A DNA stretch of 64,000 bases, from assembly GCA_964017065.1 (NCBI GenBank), contig OZ024786.1, forward strand, positions 5,929,781 to 5,993,780. The letters run 5' to 3'. The position numbers and the translations under genes are program-made. Below, piece after piece: positions 21,216 through 31,830 of the stretch; position 1 is the first letter of the stretch; every line of letters begins with the position of its first letter. Below the pieces are notes generated by a model that saw only the letters and a list, made by a program, of their open reading frames with translations, was not told the DNA's origin and ran no database searches. The DNA is from Haliclona indistincta (lineage: Eukaryota > Porifera > Demospongiae > Haplosclerida > Chalinidae).

Positions 21216-21479
21216 ATGAAGTAGACATTTTGAGACGTCAAGTGACGTATCACGTTTATAACGCGGGTTGTTTCATTCGCTTAAATAGAGTTTCTTATCC
21301 CGGTTACGTAGTATATATTATCTCTGATTGAACAATGTGAAAAAACGAGTTCAAAAATTATAAACAAATAAATTTAGTAATGCAAGTGACAGAGTTGAGA
21401 TTTATAGTGTGGTTAATAATACTTGCTATTTTTTTAATCTACAGGTACAAAATTTTGGAGGACTTGTAGTCGAAAGCTC

Positions 21480-21770
21480 TATTGTGTCGAGGCTACGGTG
21501 ATAAACAGACTGGTGGGCAAGTGCAAGGGAAAGCAACGTGCAAGAGACAGCAATAGCAACAGCGATGGCGAGCCATCACTGAAAGTGAAGAAAAACAAAC
21601 ACTGCACAGCTGTTTTATCAGCAATTAGTAGTCTCCGTGAAGAAGTTCTTAAACGCAAATGTGTAAGAGAATTGTTGGCTGTGAGTCCTGCAAATTGAAC
21701 TGCTACGAGCAGGACAACCATTGCCCTTTATGCCGTGCAATTGTCAGTGCCAATGATATTACAGCAAACA
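21480..21770 (+). pseudogene. broken RING-finger remnant
   Basis: One frame gives VLSAISSLREEVLKRK; the neighbouring frame then gives CKRIVGCESCKLNCYEQDN and CPLCR. The first Cys pair of the RING is missing, as if a short deletion plus frameshift removed it. The layout parallels the RING at 3750-3880 (CCNQLLGCGEC...CPLCR). Confidence 0.6.
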
Positions 21771-21805
21771 GGGTAAATTGTCCACCTCACGTCTCTGTTA
21801 TGTCT

Positions 21806-22292
21806 CTGTCATCCGTTCAACTCAAGCCACGCACCATCCGTTCAACTCAAGCCACCATCCGTTCAACTCAATACACCATCCAAACAGCTCAAGCAGCCAT
21901 CAAAGCAGTTCAAGTCACGTAGTGAGAATGCTTCCAACTGGCTGACATGGCCAATGGTTTTGCCACTGGAGGACAGGGAGCGATTGAATAACGGAGAGTG
22001 GCTAAATTGCCGCTTAATTGAAGCTGTTCAGAAGTTACTTTCTGAGCAATTTCCTGACGTGAAGGGGCTGCAATCTCCTCTATGTGGAGAAAATTATCAT
22101 TCAAGAGGCAAGTTGACCATTTGGTGCAAATCTTCAATACACGAAGATTGCATTGGATCGTAGTATCTAATATTGGCTGTGAAGAAGGAACAGTTTCAGT
22201 TGACAGTTTCTATAACAGTCAAGATATGAGGTCCAAGGCACAGATCTGCTCGCTTTGGCAACCATCTGGTGACAAAATTACTCTAAGATTGG
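21806..22292 (+). pseudogene. Ulp1-like SUMO-protease-type domain, 5' part
   Basis: A Pro/Ser/Gln linker made of PSVQLK-type repeats leads to LPLEDRERLNNGEWLNCRLIEA, then QFPDVKGLQSP. After a one-base frame change near 22090-22110 it reads VQIFNTRRLHWIVVSNIGC and VSVDSFYNS. The His (cat, 22151) and Asp (gac, 22202) fit the C48/Ulp1 catalytic pair. Coding continues into RLANI, where an hAT element is inserted; the catalytic Cys lies beyond it at 24723. Ulp1-type enzymes process or remove SUMO-like tags. The upstream RING remnant may have belonged to the same gene. Confidence 0.65.
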
Positions 22293-22300
22293 CTAACATC
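22293..22300. repeat. left 8-bp target-site duplication of hAT element
   Basis: CTAACATC, identical to 24691-24698. Confidence 0.95.
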
Positions 22301-24690
22301 TACTGCTGGGCGATATTTCAATAATATTGTTACATCGCGGTTATCGTATTGACGATATTGATATCGTGGGCAGTTTGGTTGAACGATATTATCGTGTCGC
22401 ACGATAATTGCTTTACGCGCATGCGCAAAAAATGAATTAAGCGCGTGATGAGCATGAGTGAGCTAGCTAGCTAGACGATCGATCGACAGCGGCTGGAGAG
22501 AGATCAGCTCTTACTACTATCTGTACTGACTGACTGTTTTAGCTAACCTAGCTATGGAACCCGAGCAGGAACGTAATCAGGATGAAGCGGAGATCGATCG
22601 TGCTGAGGAGCCAGACGATCATGTGGACGATCACGAACGACTACTCGCAAAACCGAGGACTAAGGCAGCGATTTGGTCTTTCTTTGGTTTTCTTCCAAGT
22701 GCTGAAGACAAGGATAAAATTGACAACTTAGACAAACCATTATGTAGGAAATGCCGCGAGCCAGTGCCAATCAAGTATTCTGCCACCTCCAATCTATACA
22801 CTCACCTAAGATATCACCATAAGGAGCTTTATGAAACTGTAAAAGGCAATGCATCTTCTAGCTCAAGCTCTAGCTCTTCCCAACCGACAATTGCTGCCGC
22901 TTTTGATAAAGTGAAACCATTAGACACCAAGAGCAAGGAACACAAATCACTCACTGATTCAATTACTAGGTGTCTTGCTAAAGATATGCTACCTATCCGT
23001 ACTGTTGAAAAACCAGGTTTCAAGGCAATGATCAGTCGTTTCAACCCTAAGTACCAGGTTCCCAGTCGTTCTTACTTTAGCAGAGTCGCCATTCCATCTT
23101 TGTACACCACTACTAGGGAAAGTGTGCAAAGGTCAATAAAAGAAGACATGGTTTTCTTTGCTTCGACTACTGACTTGTGAAGCTCGGCAGCAATGGAGCC
23201 CTATTTAAGCTTCTCTGTTCACTTCATTACCCCTTCATGGGAGCTGCAGACCTGCTGCCTTCAATCGCAGTTTATGCCTCAAAATCACACTGGAGCAAAT
23301 ATCAAGGCATGTCTTCAAGAAGTGTTGCTACGATGGAATCTGCCAGAAGCCCAGATGGTTGCTTTGACTACAGATAGTGGATCTAACATAAAGTTAGCTT
23401 GCCAGTTAGCCCATTGGGTAAGAGTTAGCTGTTTTGGCCATAATTTGGATCTAGCAGTTAAAAAAGGGTTTGAAGATTGTCGTGTTGATCGTGTTGTTGC
23501 TGTATGCCGAAAATTTTTAACCGCTTTTAATCAGAGCTGGAAACGACAGCGAGACATGGCTACCATTCAGGAAGAGAACTTACCACTACACAAACTCAAA
23601 GGAGATTGTGCAACACGCTGGGGCTCTACTTCGTCTATGATGGAGAGAATTTTTGAACAGCAGGAAGCAGTTCGTATAGTTCTTGCTGGTGATCGCAAAG
23701 TATCTCATTTAATTCTCACCTGGCAAGATGTAGACGTGATCGATTCAGTATTAGCCGTGCTTCGCCCCTTGCAGCAATTAACCGATCTACTATCTGGTGA
23801 AAAGTATGTTACAGTCTCTGTGGTAAAGCCGCTACTTAACCACCTTCACACTAAAATATTAGTTGTGGAAGATGATGATACCAGCCTAACTGCTGAAATC
23901 AAGACACGTACGAGAGACATATTAGAGTCTTGCTACGAAGATGAAAGTCTGGACCACTTGCTCACATTGTGTTCCTATCTAGATCCTCGATTCAAGTTGT
24001 CCGTAATCCCAAGTGAGGATAAGTAATCCCAAGTGGGGATAAACTAAAGTGTGACGATTTGGTAAAGACTGCTCAGACACACATGCTAGCATTGTTCAAA
24101 GACAAGGATCTTTCTTCTCATTCCGACTTGGATTCTTCTCTCGGCCCACCTCCTAGTAAGAAGAGTAAGGCAGCCCTCACTTTGGGAAAGCTTTTGGGAG
24201 AAAAGCAATCTAGTAGCAGTACCACACTTATGCTTGAAACTCGTACAAGGAGTGAGTTGGATCTTTATTTGAAATCTCCTACATTGAATATGGATTCTTG
24301 CCCATTAACGTGGTGGAAGCAAGAGAAATCTAGGCTCCCGATGCTGTCATCAGTTGCTAGAAAATTTCTTTGCATATGTGCAACTAGCGTTAGTTCTGAA
24401 AGAATTTTCAGCACTGGCGGAAACATTGTAACTGACCACAGAACATGTTTAAAACCGAATAAGGTAGACCAACTAGTGTTTCTTGCCAAAAATTTGTAAA
24501 AACATAATGTACATGTATGTATTTCAATTTTGAACATTTTGATGTGATAGTAATTTTGAACTACTGAATTCTGACTACTGATCTTTATTCCTGTAAATAA
24601 GTAATGACAATAATTCAATAATATCATGATATCGTGAATAAATGGTTGTCAGTTATCGATTTAATTTATTCAAGATATCGCCCAGCACTA
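22301..24690 (+). mobile_element. hAT transposon, 2390 bp, with TIRs and 8-bp TSD
   Basis: The element begins TACTGCTGGGCGATAT and ends with the reverse complement of TAGTGCTGGGCGATAT. It is flanked on both sides by CTAACATC. It carries one transposase gene with two lesions, so it is a recent copy. It sits inside the coding sequence of an Ulp1-like protease. Confidence 0.95.
22554..24499 (+). pseudogene. hAT transposase (ZBED-like) with two lesions
   Basis: From ATG 22554 it has an acidic N-terminus, then a BED finger (CRKC...HLRYHHKE, about residues 64-97), a Ser tract, and the hAT N-terminal domain. A single in-frame TGA lies at 23178-23180, where relatives have Trp (TTDL-W-SS). The same frame then continues through LTTDSGSNIKLA, CFGHNLDLAV, DCATRWGST and YLDPRFKL to TAA at 24024. 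A 20-bp direct duplication (GTAATCCCAAGTGNGGATAA, about 24003-24043) shifts the frame. The C-terminal dimerisation region (WWKQEKSRLP, SVSSERIFSTGGN) follows to TAA 24497-24499. Without those two lesions the protein would be complete for the family. Confidence 0.93.
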
Positions 24691-24698
24691 CTAACATC
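24691..24698. repeat. right 8-bp target-site duplication of hAT element
   Basis: CTAACATC, identical to 22293-22300. Confidence 0.95.
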
Positions 24699-24980
24699 CA
24701 AATACAGCCACACAACGCCAACTGTGGTGTATATGCGATTGCCTGTGCCACAGAAGTGGCATTCTCAAGCAACGCTCAAGCGAAGATATCTGCATGCGCG
24801 TGTGCTAAGACCGTTTTGCTGTGGTAACTTTCTAATTTTTACATTTTGTAGCCTAGGAAATAGACGGCCTTTGCTAAACACGCGGCCTTGGCGGTCTGAT
24901 TTGATTTTGCAAATGGGTATGCTAAAAGCGTACTATTTCATTTACTGAACTCGGCCAAGGAGAGTTGGTTGTGCCGACAC
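24699..24980 (+). pseudogene. Ulp1-like protease, 3' part with catalytic Cys
   Basis: Directly after the right TSD the frame reads IQPHNANCGVYAIACATEV, containing the Gln/Cys active-site segment of Ulp1 peptidases (Cys codon 24723-24725). With the 2398-bp insert plus one TSD copy removed, it is in phase with the 5' part at 22082-22292. The end of the gene after about 24830 is unclear. Confidence 0.7.
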
Positions 24981-25023
24981 CAATACATGCACATCCACAT
25001 GTAAGTTCATTTTTATTGGAAAA

Positions 25024-26202
25024 AAACAATTTCTATAATGAATTAGGTACAATCCTGGAACATATCATGAGATTGGAGGTGTAAACATATATTTGAAAAG
25101 AGATGATGATGAAGAATTCACCATTAGAGTAAGAGATATACTATACTTGCTGTCACATCAAAGGCACCACCAGGTGCAGAGCTGGAAATAATTTTAAAAG
25201 TTGTCTGAATCATGCTATATCATATTATACATGACATTTGTTGTGATGTCATGTCAAAGTAGAGTTTGTTTAGACATCAACTGGTCAAAACAAAATAGTT
25301 CGATTTTATAGGTTTTTTTTACGTCTAACTCGTGTGAACATCATTACTGCATCAATTTTTTTTCTATTGCAGGTTGTCTTTGTCAGAGGGTTAGTTGACA
25401 AGGTATGATGACTGTAGTTAGAATGTATAATTATGGGACAATTGTTAGTCCCAGTAACAGATCAATATGATTGTCCCAGTAACAGATCATTATGATTACA
25501 GGAAAAAACAGGCCATTATAGGCTACGACTGCAGTCAACGCCCCTGGGGAGAAGATGCATTGATATCTTTACTCCACAAAAGAATTGTTTCCACTAGTCG
25601 GAGAGAGGAAAGCAGTGAAAACCATGCAATTGCTTGAAGGTGGGACGGTGACAAAGGGTATCCGAACTGAGATTATCAATGCCTTGGCCATGACAATTCT
25701 ACAGCATAAAAAGACACCAACCTCCAATGTAAGGTGTAAACACATCTTATTTATTTTATTCTTATATTATCAGGAGTACACTTCTGTATCCTTGCAGCTG
25801 GTTCAACAGTATCCTGTCCTAAAGGACACTGTATATGTAAGTGAGACATGCCAGGTTTGTAATATTAATTATTAGGGTACGTGAAAGGAGCAGCTGCGGA
25901 TGAAATTCAGGAACATGCGGAGACCTACACACGGTGAAAGAGCAGCTGCCGCAGTGAGTGATCATGATGTTCAAGCAGATGCTTAGTTCCTCTCAGGTAA
26001 TGGATCAATTTTAGTTTTACCTTACAATTAAATTTTACTACAGATACAGCTTATGATGAGCTAATGGAAGAGCTACAGGGGAAGCCAAGCCGTAATAGAA
26101 TTAAAACAATATGCGGAAGACTTTGAAAAACAGGCGGAGATGGACGTGCTGATGCCAGGAGTTGAAGATGTGATACAGAAGTTTCCGCAGTTAAGCAGTC
26201 CA
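25024..26202 (+). pseudogene. SAMD3-like gene remnant, several exons
   Basis: Exon-like pieces are YNPGTYHEIGGVNIYL (about 25048-25132), VVFVRGLVDK (about 25374-25403), and a longer exon 25585-25740 with GIRTEIINALAMTILQH, followed by LVQQYPVLKDT (about 25800) and KEQLRMKFRNMRRP (about 25890). The last motif and the R-x-EIINAL/LV-x-x-YP pattern match what I recall of SAMD3-like proteins that are multi-copy in invertebrates. A final piece (EMDVLMPGVEDVIQKFPQL) lies near 26130-26200. Frames between the pieces do not all join, so it is decayed. Confidence 0.5.
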
Positions 26203-26206
26203 AAAT

Positions 26207-26385
26207 ATGTACTTTAATTTGCATATCACGGCATCAATTTTGATCTTGACACATTATTTTACTATGCAGCTTTGGAAAGAACTAATCAGTATTTTAAGGA
26301 TGGACAAGGAAACAGTAGACAAATCATTTCTGGAGACATGGCAGTCAATCTTGCCTAAAATAGCTCGGTTGGCAGAGATCGAGAG
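26207..26385 (+). pseudogene. further SAMD3-like exon
   Basis: After the acceptor ATGCAG at about 26269 the frame reads LWKELISILRMDKETVDKSF, then ETWQSILPKIARLAEI. It probably belongs to the preceding gene. It runs directly into retrotransposon-like sequence at about 26400. Confidence 0.4.
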
Positions 26386-26399
26386 CTCATCGTCTCAAG

Positions 26400-26830
26400 T
26401 TCTTAGAAGCATGATGAGCAGTCAGGCTGATGAAGCTAGAGTGCACAATGACTCTCGCCCCGATGGTGTCACAATGGTTCCTTGGTCCAGAGGCAAATGC
26501 CTAGCATGGGACGCTACATGTGTAGACACATTTTCGTCATCATACCTCTCTCATGCCTCCGTTGAGGCTGGATCTGTGGCCGATTTGGCTGAGGAGAAAT
26601 AGTGTAGGAAGTATTGTTACCTTGAACAAGACTTTGTATTTTCTCCTGTGGCGATTTAAACCCTAGGAGTGATTGGCATGTCATCTCTGAATTTTCTGAA
26701 AGATCTCGGTCGTCGGGTTCGCCGCGTTACAGGGGACTCTCTGTCATACATTTATTTATTACGCCGCCTAGCCGTGGCAGTTCAGAGGGGCAATGCGGCG
26801 TCAGTGGTGGGAACTATGTCTTTGAGTAGC
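26400..26830 (+). pseudogene. C-terminal remnant of a retrotransposon polyprotein
   Basis: SRPDGVTMVPWSRGKCLAWD then ATCVDTFSSSYLS, a stop, and in a second frame LGVIGMSSLNFLKDLGRR, RRLAVAVQRGNAASVVGTM. I recall this pairing at the end of reverse-transcriptase-containing elements of sponges and cnidarians. The class (LINE or DIRS) cannot be settled here. No RT core is present. Confidence 0.5.
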
Positions 26831-27060
26831 TTATTTAAATTTCATTAATTATTTTATTCTTTATTCTTCAGTTAGTTAGTCTATTGCGCGTGTGGCTTTA
26901 TCTGTAGTTTTTCTTTTCGTTGTTTTTATTTATTTTTTTCCTACATCTTAGTGCTACAGTATTATTATTACTACTTGCTCTGTACATAAAGTATGAAAGT
27001 GATCAACATCAATAGTGCACTGCAATATCTGAACGGTTTCCATCTGTCGCAAATACTCAT
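26831..27060. other. AT-rich 3' sequence
   Basis: T-rich stretch, possibly the 3' untranslated end of the retrotransposon remnant. Confidence 0.3.
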
Positions 27061-27084
27061 CCCGGTTGTTTATACGACTCAATA

Positions 27085-27440
27085 TCACGTATTGTAGCAC
27101 CAACGAAAAAGGCACTAAATGGGACAGTAAATTGGCAGAAGGGGGATCTCCATTGAAATCTTACTGTAGCCCACACAGTGTCGTAATTCTTGACAATTGC
27201 TCTATTCACCATGTACAAGAAATAGTCCACATGATTCAAGAGGTTGGAGCACTTGTCCACTTTATACCACCATATTCTCCTGATCTAAATCCAATCGAGG
27301 AGACGTTTTCTCAACACTAAAGCTATTGGATCAGGAAGCTGATATGGAGAAAGCCCAGAGAATGTGGTGTTGTCAGCATTTTCATACATTACCAAAGAAG
27401 ACTGCCAGAATTGGATAGACCATGCTTACCCTCAACTGTA
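27085..27440 (+). pseudogene. IS630/Tc1-type DDE transposase fragment
   Basis: VVILDNCSIHHVQEIV holds the second Asp, and IPPYSPDLNPIEETFS holds the Glu of the DDE_3 family. After a frame change FSYITKEDCQNWIDHA supplies the usual C-terminal segment. The N-terminal HTH and first Asp are missing. Confidence 0.8.
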
Positions 27441-27583
27441 GCCGTATACAAATTAATGGCAAAAATTAATGTTATTAATAACAATGTTAAGAAAAATTAA
27501 TAATACAGCACATAATTTTTTAGCTTAAAGTGTTCAATTCTTGTAACACGATACGTTTTTTTGCTGTGTGAATTCAACAAAGC

Positions 27584-28643
27584 TTAGAATACCATCCTCC
27601 TGCATTAGGTGCATTATTAAACAATGATCCTGCAAGCAGCATTTTTTACGACAGTGGTTTCTCAACACCGATTTCTAAGCTAACACTGGGCAGCATACCT
27701 GAAATAATAGAACAGTGTGTAAACATTGCACGGTTTAATGTGTGAGGCCGCAGTTGGATCAATTATGTGATGGTCTGAACCTACATGGAGTGCTAGACTT
27801 AATTAAGAACCATCGTTCGCAGATGAGGAATTTGTTTATTAGCAGCAATTCCCCTGTTTTAACAGCCTATAATTTCATTGGTCTTTTTACAGCAGTCTAC
27901 TCTCCATTGGGAAAAAGAAACGTGAAAAACGTGAAAAGAAGAGGCTATTTACATGAAATGGCAAGATTTTGTTACTGATGTCGTTAATGGTCAAATAGGT
28001 ATGTTATGACTAGGATGATGCTAGTATTGTATCCATTGCATATAGGTTATGACTAGGATGATGCTAGTATTGTATCCATTGCATATAGGTTATGACTAGG
28101 ATGATGCTAGTATTGTATCCATTGCATATAGGTTATGACTAGGATGATGCTAGTATTGTATCCATTGCATATAGGTTATGACTAGGATGATGCTAGTATT
28201 GTATCCATTGCATATAGGTTATGACTAGGATGATGCTAGTATTGTATCCATTGCATATAGGTTATGACTAGGATGATGCTAGTATTGTATCCATTGCATA
28301 TAGGTTATGACTAGGATGATGCTAGTATTGTATCCATTGCATATAGGTTATGACTAGGATGATGCTAGTATTGTATCCATTGCATATAGGTTATGACTAG
28401 GATGATGCTAGTATTGTATCCATTGCATATAGGTTATGACTAGGATGATGCTAGTATTGTATCCATTGCATATAGGTTATGACTAGGATGATGCTAGTAT
28501 TGTATCCATTGCATATAGGTTCTTCAGTGTATTCGGTTGAAGCTGACACAGAATCACATGTATTGATCACATTGCAGGACTTGCTGGCGTTTATTACAGG
28601 GGCAAGCCAGTTGCCACCACTCGGTTTTCAAAGTGGAATGTAG
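27584..28643 (+). pseudogene. HECT-like C-terminal region fragment (G2E3-like family)
   Basis: Exon pieces read PISKLTLGSIPEIIEQ, then RPQLDQLCDGLNLHGVLDLI and FTAVYSPLGK, then WQDFVTDVVNGQ up to donor GTATGT at 27999. After a 529-bp intron, exon 28528-28643 reads VLITLQDLLAFITGASQLPP. These fit the HECT-like region I know from G2E3-like proteins. There is a 2-bp frame change near 27739 and another near 27925. The fragment ends just before the expected catalytic Cys because it is fused to a Mutator transposase fragment at about 28633. Confidence 0.65.
28004..28519. repeat. 43-bp minisatellite, about 12 near-identical copies
   Basis: The unit begins GGTTATGACTAGGATGATGC. Copies are practically identical and fill the intron of the HECT-like fragment. 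Confidence 0.95.
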
Positions 28644-28909
28644 CAACCATGCTGTCAAATGTTACAGAAGTCGACTAGAAGCAATTTTGAAGGATAATCC
28701 AAGACTTGGCGGGAAAGGAGGATCAACAAAAGCAATGCTCGTGCGAATTGCCACAGGAGCACGAAGCGCAATCAGGTTTCATAGCAGAACAAAAGATGTG
28801 GCTTCTCTGCGACATGATTTGCGAAATGGTCCTAGAAATTGTTTTGGTGACCACTCGAGCTGCAGAGTGAACGGTTTCTGTAAACATGTGAAACAAAAAG
28901 AACCTACAG
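28633..28909 (+). pseudogene. Mutator-like transposase fragment
   Basis: VECSNHAVKCYRSRLEAIL, then RNGPRNCFGDHSSC, aligns by eye with the Cys/His-rich part of the intact copy (CANHCCKCYRSALEK...LQNGPYHCFGQHEQC at about 6480-6720). It ends at a GTAATA donor-like site. Its 5' end is a direct junction with the HECT-like exon. Confidence 0.8.
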
Positions 28910-28972
28910 GTAATACAAAATCAAATAAATAATTTATTAATAAATTATTATTATTATCACTAATTTATGTAG

Positions 28973-29583
28973 GAGGTTCTTACCAATAGTGTCCCAGCAA
29001 CAACTGTCACAGCTCCACCTCCATCTTACTCTCAGCCACCAACAGTCACACAAGCTCCTACTGCCACCATCCCAAAAGCTTCTACATTCACCATCTTACA
29101 AGTTCCTACTGCCACCATCTCACAAGCTCCTACAGTCACCATCTCACAAGCTCCTACAGTCACCATCTCACAAGTTCCTACTGCCACCATCCCACAAGCT
29201 CCTGCAGTCACCATCCCACAAGCTCCTACTGCCACCATCCCACAAGCTCCTACAGTCACCATCTCACAAGTTCCTACTGCCACCATCTCACAAGCTCCTA
29301 CAGTCACCATCCCACAAGCTCCTGCAGTCACCATCCCACAAGCTCCTACTGCCACCATCCCACAAGCTCCTACAGTCACCATCCCACAAGCTCCTACTGT
29401 CACCATCCCACAAGCTCCTACAGTCACCATCCCACAAGCTCCTACAGTCACCATCCCACAAGCTCCTACTGCTACCATCCCACAAGCTCCTACTGCTACC
29501 ATCCCACAAGCTCCTACAGTCACCATACCACAAGCTCCTACAGTCAACAATAACACAGCCGATTGTCGATTGCATCATTTTTA
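28973..29583 (+). CDS. Q-A-P-T-V-T-I-P repeat ORF (27-bp coding minisatellite)
   Basis: An open frame begins after an AG at 28971-28972 ([20 protein letters not shown]). It continues as about 18 copies of [13 protein letters not shown] nonapeptides (27-bp unit, about 29044-29540) to a stop at 29581-29583. Frame is kept because the unit is a multiple of three. It may be a linker exon of a transposon protein. The minus-strand and other plus-frame ORFs here are shadows. Confidence 0.5.
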
Positions 29584-30280
29584 GACCCAAGATTCAAGTT
29601 AAAGTTTGTTGATGACCGAGAAATTGTCTTAGATGAGATGAAGAAACAGTTGACAGAGATAGCAGTGTCTGAAAGTGAGACAAATAGCTTACCTTCATCC
29701 TCTGTGAGATACACCACCTGCTAAAAAGCAAAGGGCAAAATTCTTGGCAGATGTTTGTCAGGAACAACAACTCGCTTGGGTTTATCACCTCAGGAAAGGT
29801 GAAGCAAGAACTTGATTGTTATCTTGGCCATCCACAATTGGAGATCGAAGAGAACCCTCTAAGCTGGTGGAAAATTGAACATCAGTGATACAAACATCTA
29901 AGTTGACTTGCTCGCAAATATCTCTGTGTATGTTGTTGTAGTTACTAAATTGACTGTTAGTTAATTTTTGTATCACTACATGGTTATTTTAGAAACTTCT
30001 GGGAGGTTATAATTTTTTATAACTAGCACGTGTTATAATTCTTTTTTGATTCTCTCTTGCTGATTCATGTGCTCCTGGTTGATTTGATTATACTATCTTT
30101 ATCGCTGCTTCAACTCGCGTGCATTTGACACAGCAAATCCACGTTTCACAACATATGTGCCACAAGTGTACCTTCTGAAAGGATTTTCAGTGTCGCAGGA
30201 CAGATAGTTTCAGACAGGAGAAGCTCCCTCAAGCCAGAGAAAGTGGACCAATTGGTGATTCTAGCACGGAACCTTTAGTG
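29560..30280 (+). pseudogene. hAT transposase C-terminal remnant
   Basis: [20 protein letters not shown] at about 29578, then several stops and a roughly 180-bp AT-rich insertion (about 29960-30120). The dimerisation segment ATSVPSERIFSVAGQIVSD and VDQLVILARNL follow, ending at TAG about 30278. It is a different, older hAT copy than the one at 22.3 kb. Confidence 0.8.
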
Positions 30281-30289
30281 ACTCTGCAA

Positions 30290-30950
30290 TCTCTGCATCA
30301 TTCTCTGAACACTATTTGAGTTTTTGTATCTTTTTCTCTTCACTTACGAGCAATTGAACAATAAAAATCATTGATATCGTGATAATTATTAGTAATATTG
30401 TGTAAGTTTAAGCAATAAAATATTGTTTAGATTAAGCTGTTGCAATGTGTGCATCATGTATCCAAAAGCTGAATGATTCCAGTTTATTGGAAGCTAGTCA
30501 AGCTGTACAGTGGAAGTTTGTTCACACAAGGATGTACGACATGATCAAGCAGAATACACAAGTTGTACGTTGATGCTACTGCTAGATTGCTTACTCATCA
30601 TTATAGCCATGTTGCCGCTACATGCTTGATCATTATCACTCAGGCATCGTTATCATTCAAGCATCACCATGCAGAATTTAATTATTCCATGTGTTCATTA
30701 AGTGGGAACAATAATTATTTAGTTTATTATGTTGATCCCTTGTCACTCACTCTCAGTTTTGATAATCATCGTCGAAAACTCAACTGCATATGCTCTGATT
30801 CGATCGACAGCTGCATGTGGTGTGCTAAATGCTTCAATTGAATGACATCTGGCATCAGTTAAGCCCATCACACTTTAGGGTTGGTGCACCATTCGGGTAG
30901 CTAGGCCCAGGAACTCGAGATACAGAGAAATGATTCTAAATAACGCCAAG
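30290..30950. other. no gene seen
   Basis: AT-rich, with short ORFs lacking recognisable motifs. Confidence 0.35.
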
Positions 30951-30959
30951 TGTCTTCGA

Positions 30960-31430
30960 CTGGAATTTTATTTAACCGCTAACAATGCACTGTGTGCATG
31001 TTTGCTGCATGTGCTTGCTTGTTCTGCCAGCATGTTCTGATTGGCAAGTTCTCATGCAAGTCTACGGGTCTGAGCTCACTGTCATGACTACTACCACAGA
31101 TTTGACCAAGTTCTCCGTTCTGATGGCAGCTTCAATAGTCAAACACCTTTGTTTGCTTATTGGAACAATTCTATACACTGGCCATGCTTTCAAAGTGGTG
31201 CGTATATGATGCATGCATGTTATGCCAATTTTATGTTTTCTTATACTTGGGCAGTTATATAGGAGGTTAAACAAACTAGGAGTATGCGTTACCCACCCCA
31301 CGGTCACTACAATCGTTAAGCTCTGTGGAAAGCACCATGACACAAAAGCAAGACTATGGCAGAAGAGATGGACTGAAAGTTTGCAGAATCATCAACACAT
31401 GCCCAGTACACAGTACGCAGACAAGTAGCT
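30960..31430 (+). pseudogene. decayed transposon-associated coding fragment
   Basis: Open pieces such as RRLNKLGVCVTHPTVTTIVK then KHHDTKARLWQKRW (31260-31385) resemble a motif (LN-x-x-G-x-S-x-S-H ... HD) that I recall in multi-copy uncharacterised invertebrate proteins. The upstream piece at 30985-31209 may belong to it. No family name can be given. Confidence 0.3.
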
Positions 31431-31579
31431 AAGTGGAAAACATTCAGGAGGGAAACTGGCCCCCCACTTTACTAAGAACAGTGATTGAGCCGGTCAAGCA
31501 ATTTTTTGCTTACTCACCAAAAAATTTTTGAAGTGCAAAGTTTTGTGGATAGTAAGTGATAATAATGATGGTTGATATA

Positions 31580-31725
31580 TATCGTCATGGTAACAATGCC
31601 TATATCTTCATAATCATGATACCATCGTTGACATCGACTGCATTTGACCATGACAGCATAGCTCGCAGGTATGCGGCAGTCGCAGAATGGCTTGTCCCCG
31701 TTTCGTCGACTCCCGATTCGTCGAC
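31580..31725 (-). pseudogene. PHD-finger-like exon fragment
   Basis: On the minus strand PFCDCRIPASY then MVKCSRCQRWYH shows the C-x-C...C-x2-C-x2-WYH half of a PHD finger. The second half is not found in frame, so this is a fragment or a single exon. Confidence 0.45.
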
Positions 31726-31830
31726 TCTCGATTGGTCGACTAGTCAATTATTGGGTTACGCCCACTGTACGGTCGCTATGCGGCCACTATAATTACAAGT
31801 AAAGTAAAAAAGTTTTAATAAAAAAAGTAG

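Larger units (their letters stand above)
20091..21335. mobile_element. inverted-repeat-bounded module with two convergent coding regions
   Basis: Sequence at 20091-20190 recurs inverted at 21255-21335. Shared blocks include CAGAGATAATATATA, GGGATAAGAAACTC and a GAAACA-CCCGCGTTAT type block, with unequal spacers between them. Between them lie a plus-strand three-exon gene and a minus-strand open stretch, meeting over an AT-rich centre (20870-20940). This could be a small DNA transposon whose ends act as promoters, or an inverted duplication of one promoter. Confidence 0.45.

Noticed and set aside
15020..23180. Several TGA codons fall where relatives have Trp or coding continues (15020, 19108, 23178), suggesting TGA recoding
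   Set aside because: RPS9 and other frames use TGG for Trp and the same regions contain TAA/TAG and frameshifts, so ordinary decay explains them.
28004..28519. Regular 43-bp repeats looked like a CRISPR array
   Set aside because: There are no variable spacers; the whole unit is repeated, and the DNA is eukaryotic.
29032..29590. Minus-strand ORFs with MVTVGACG and SRSLWDG repeats
   Set aside because: Antisense shadows of the 27-bp coding minisatellite.
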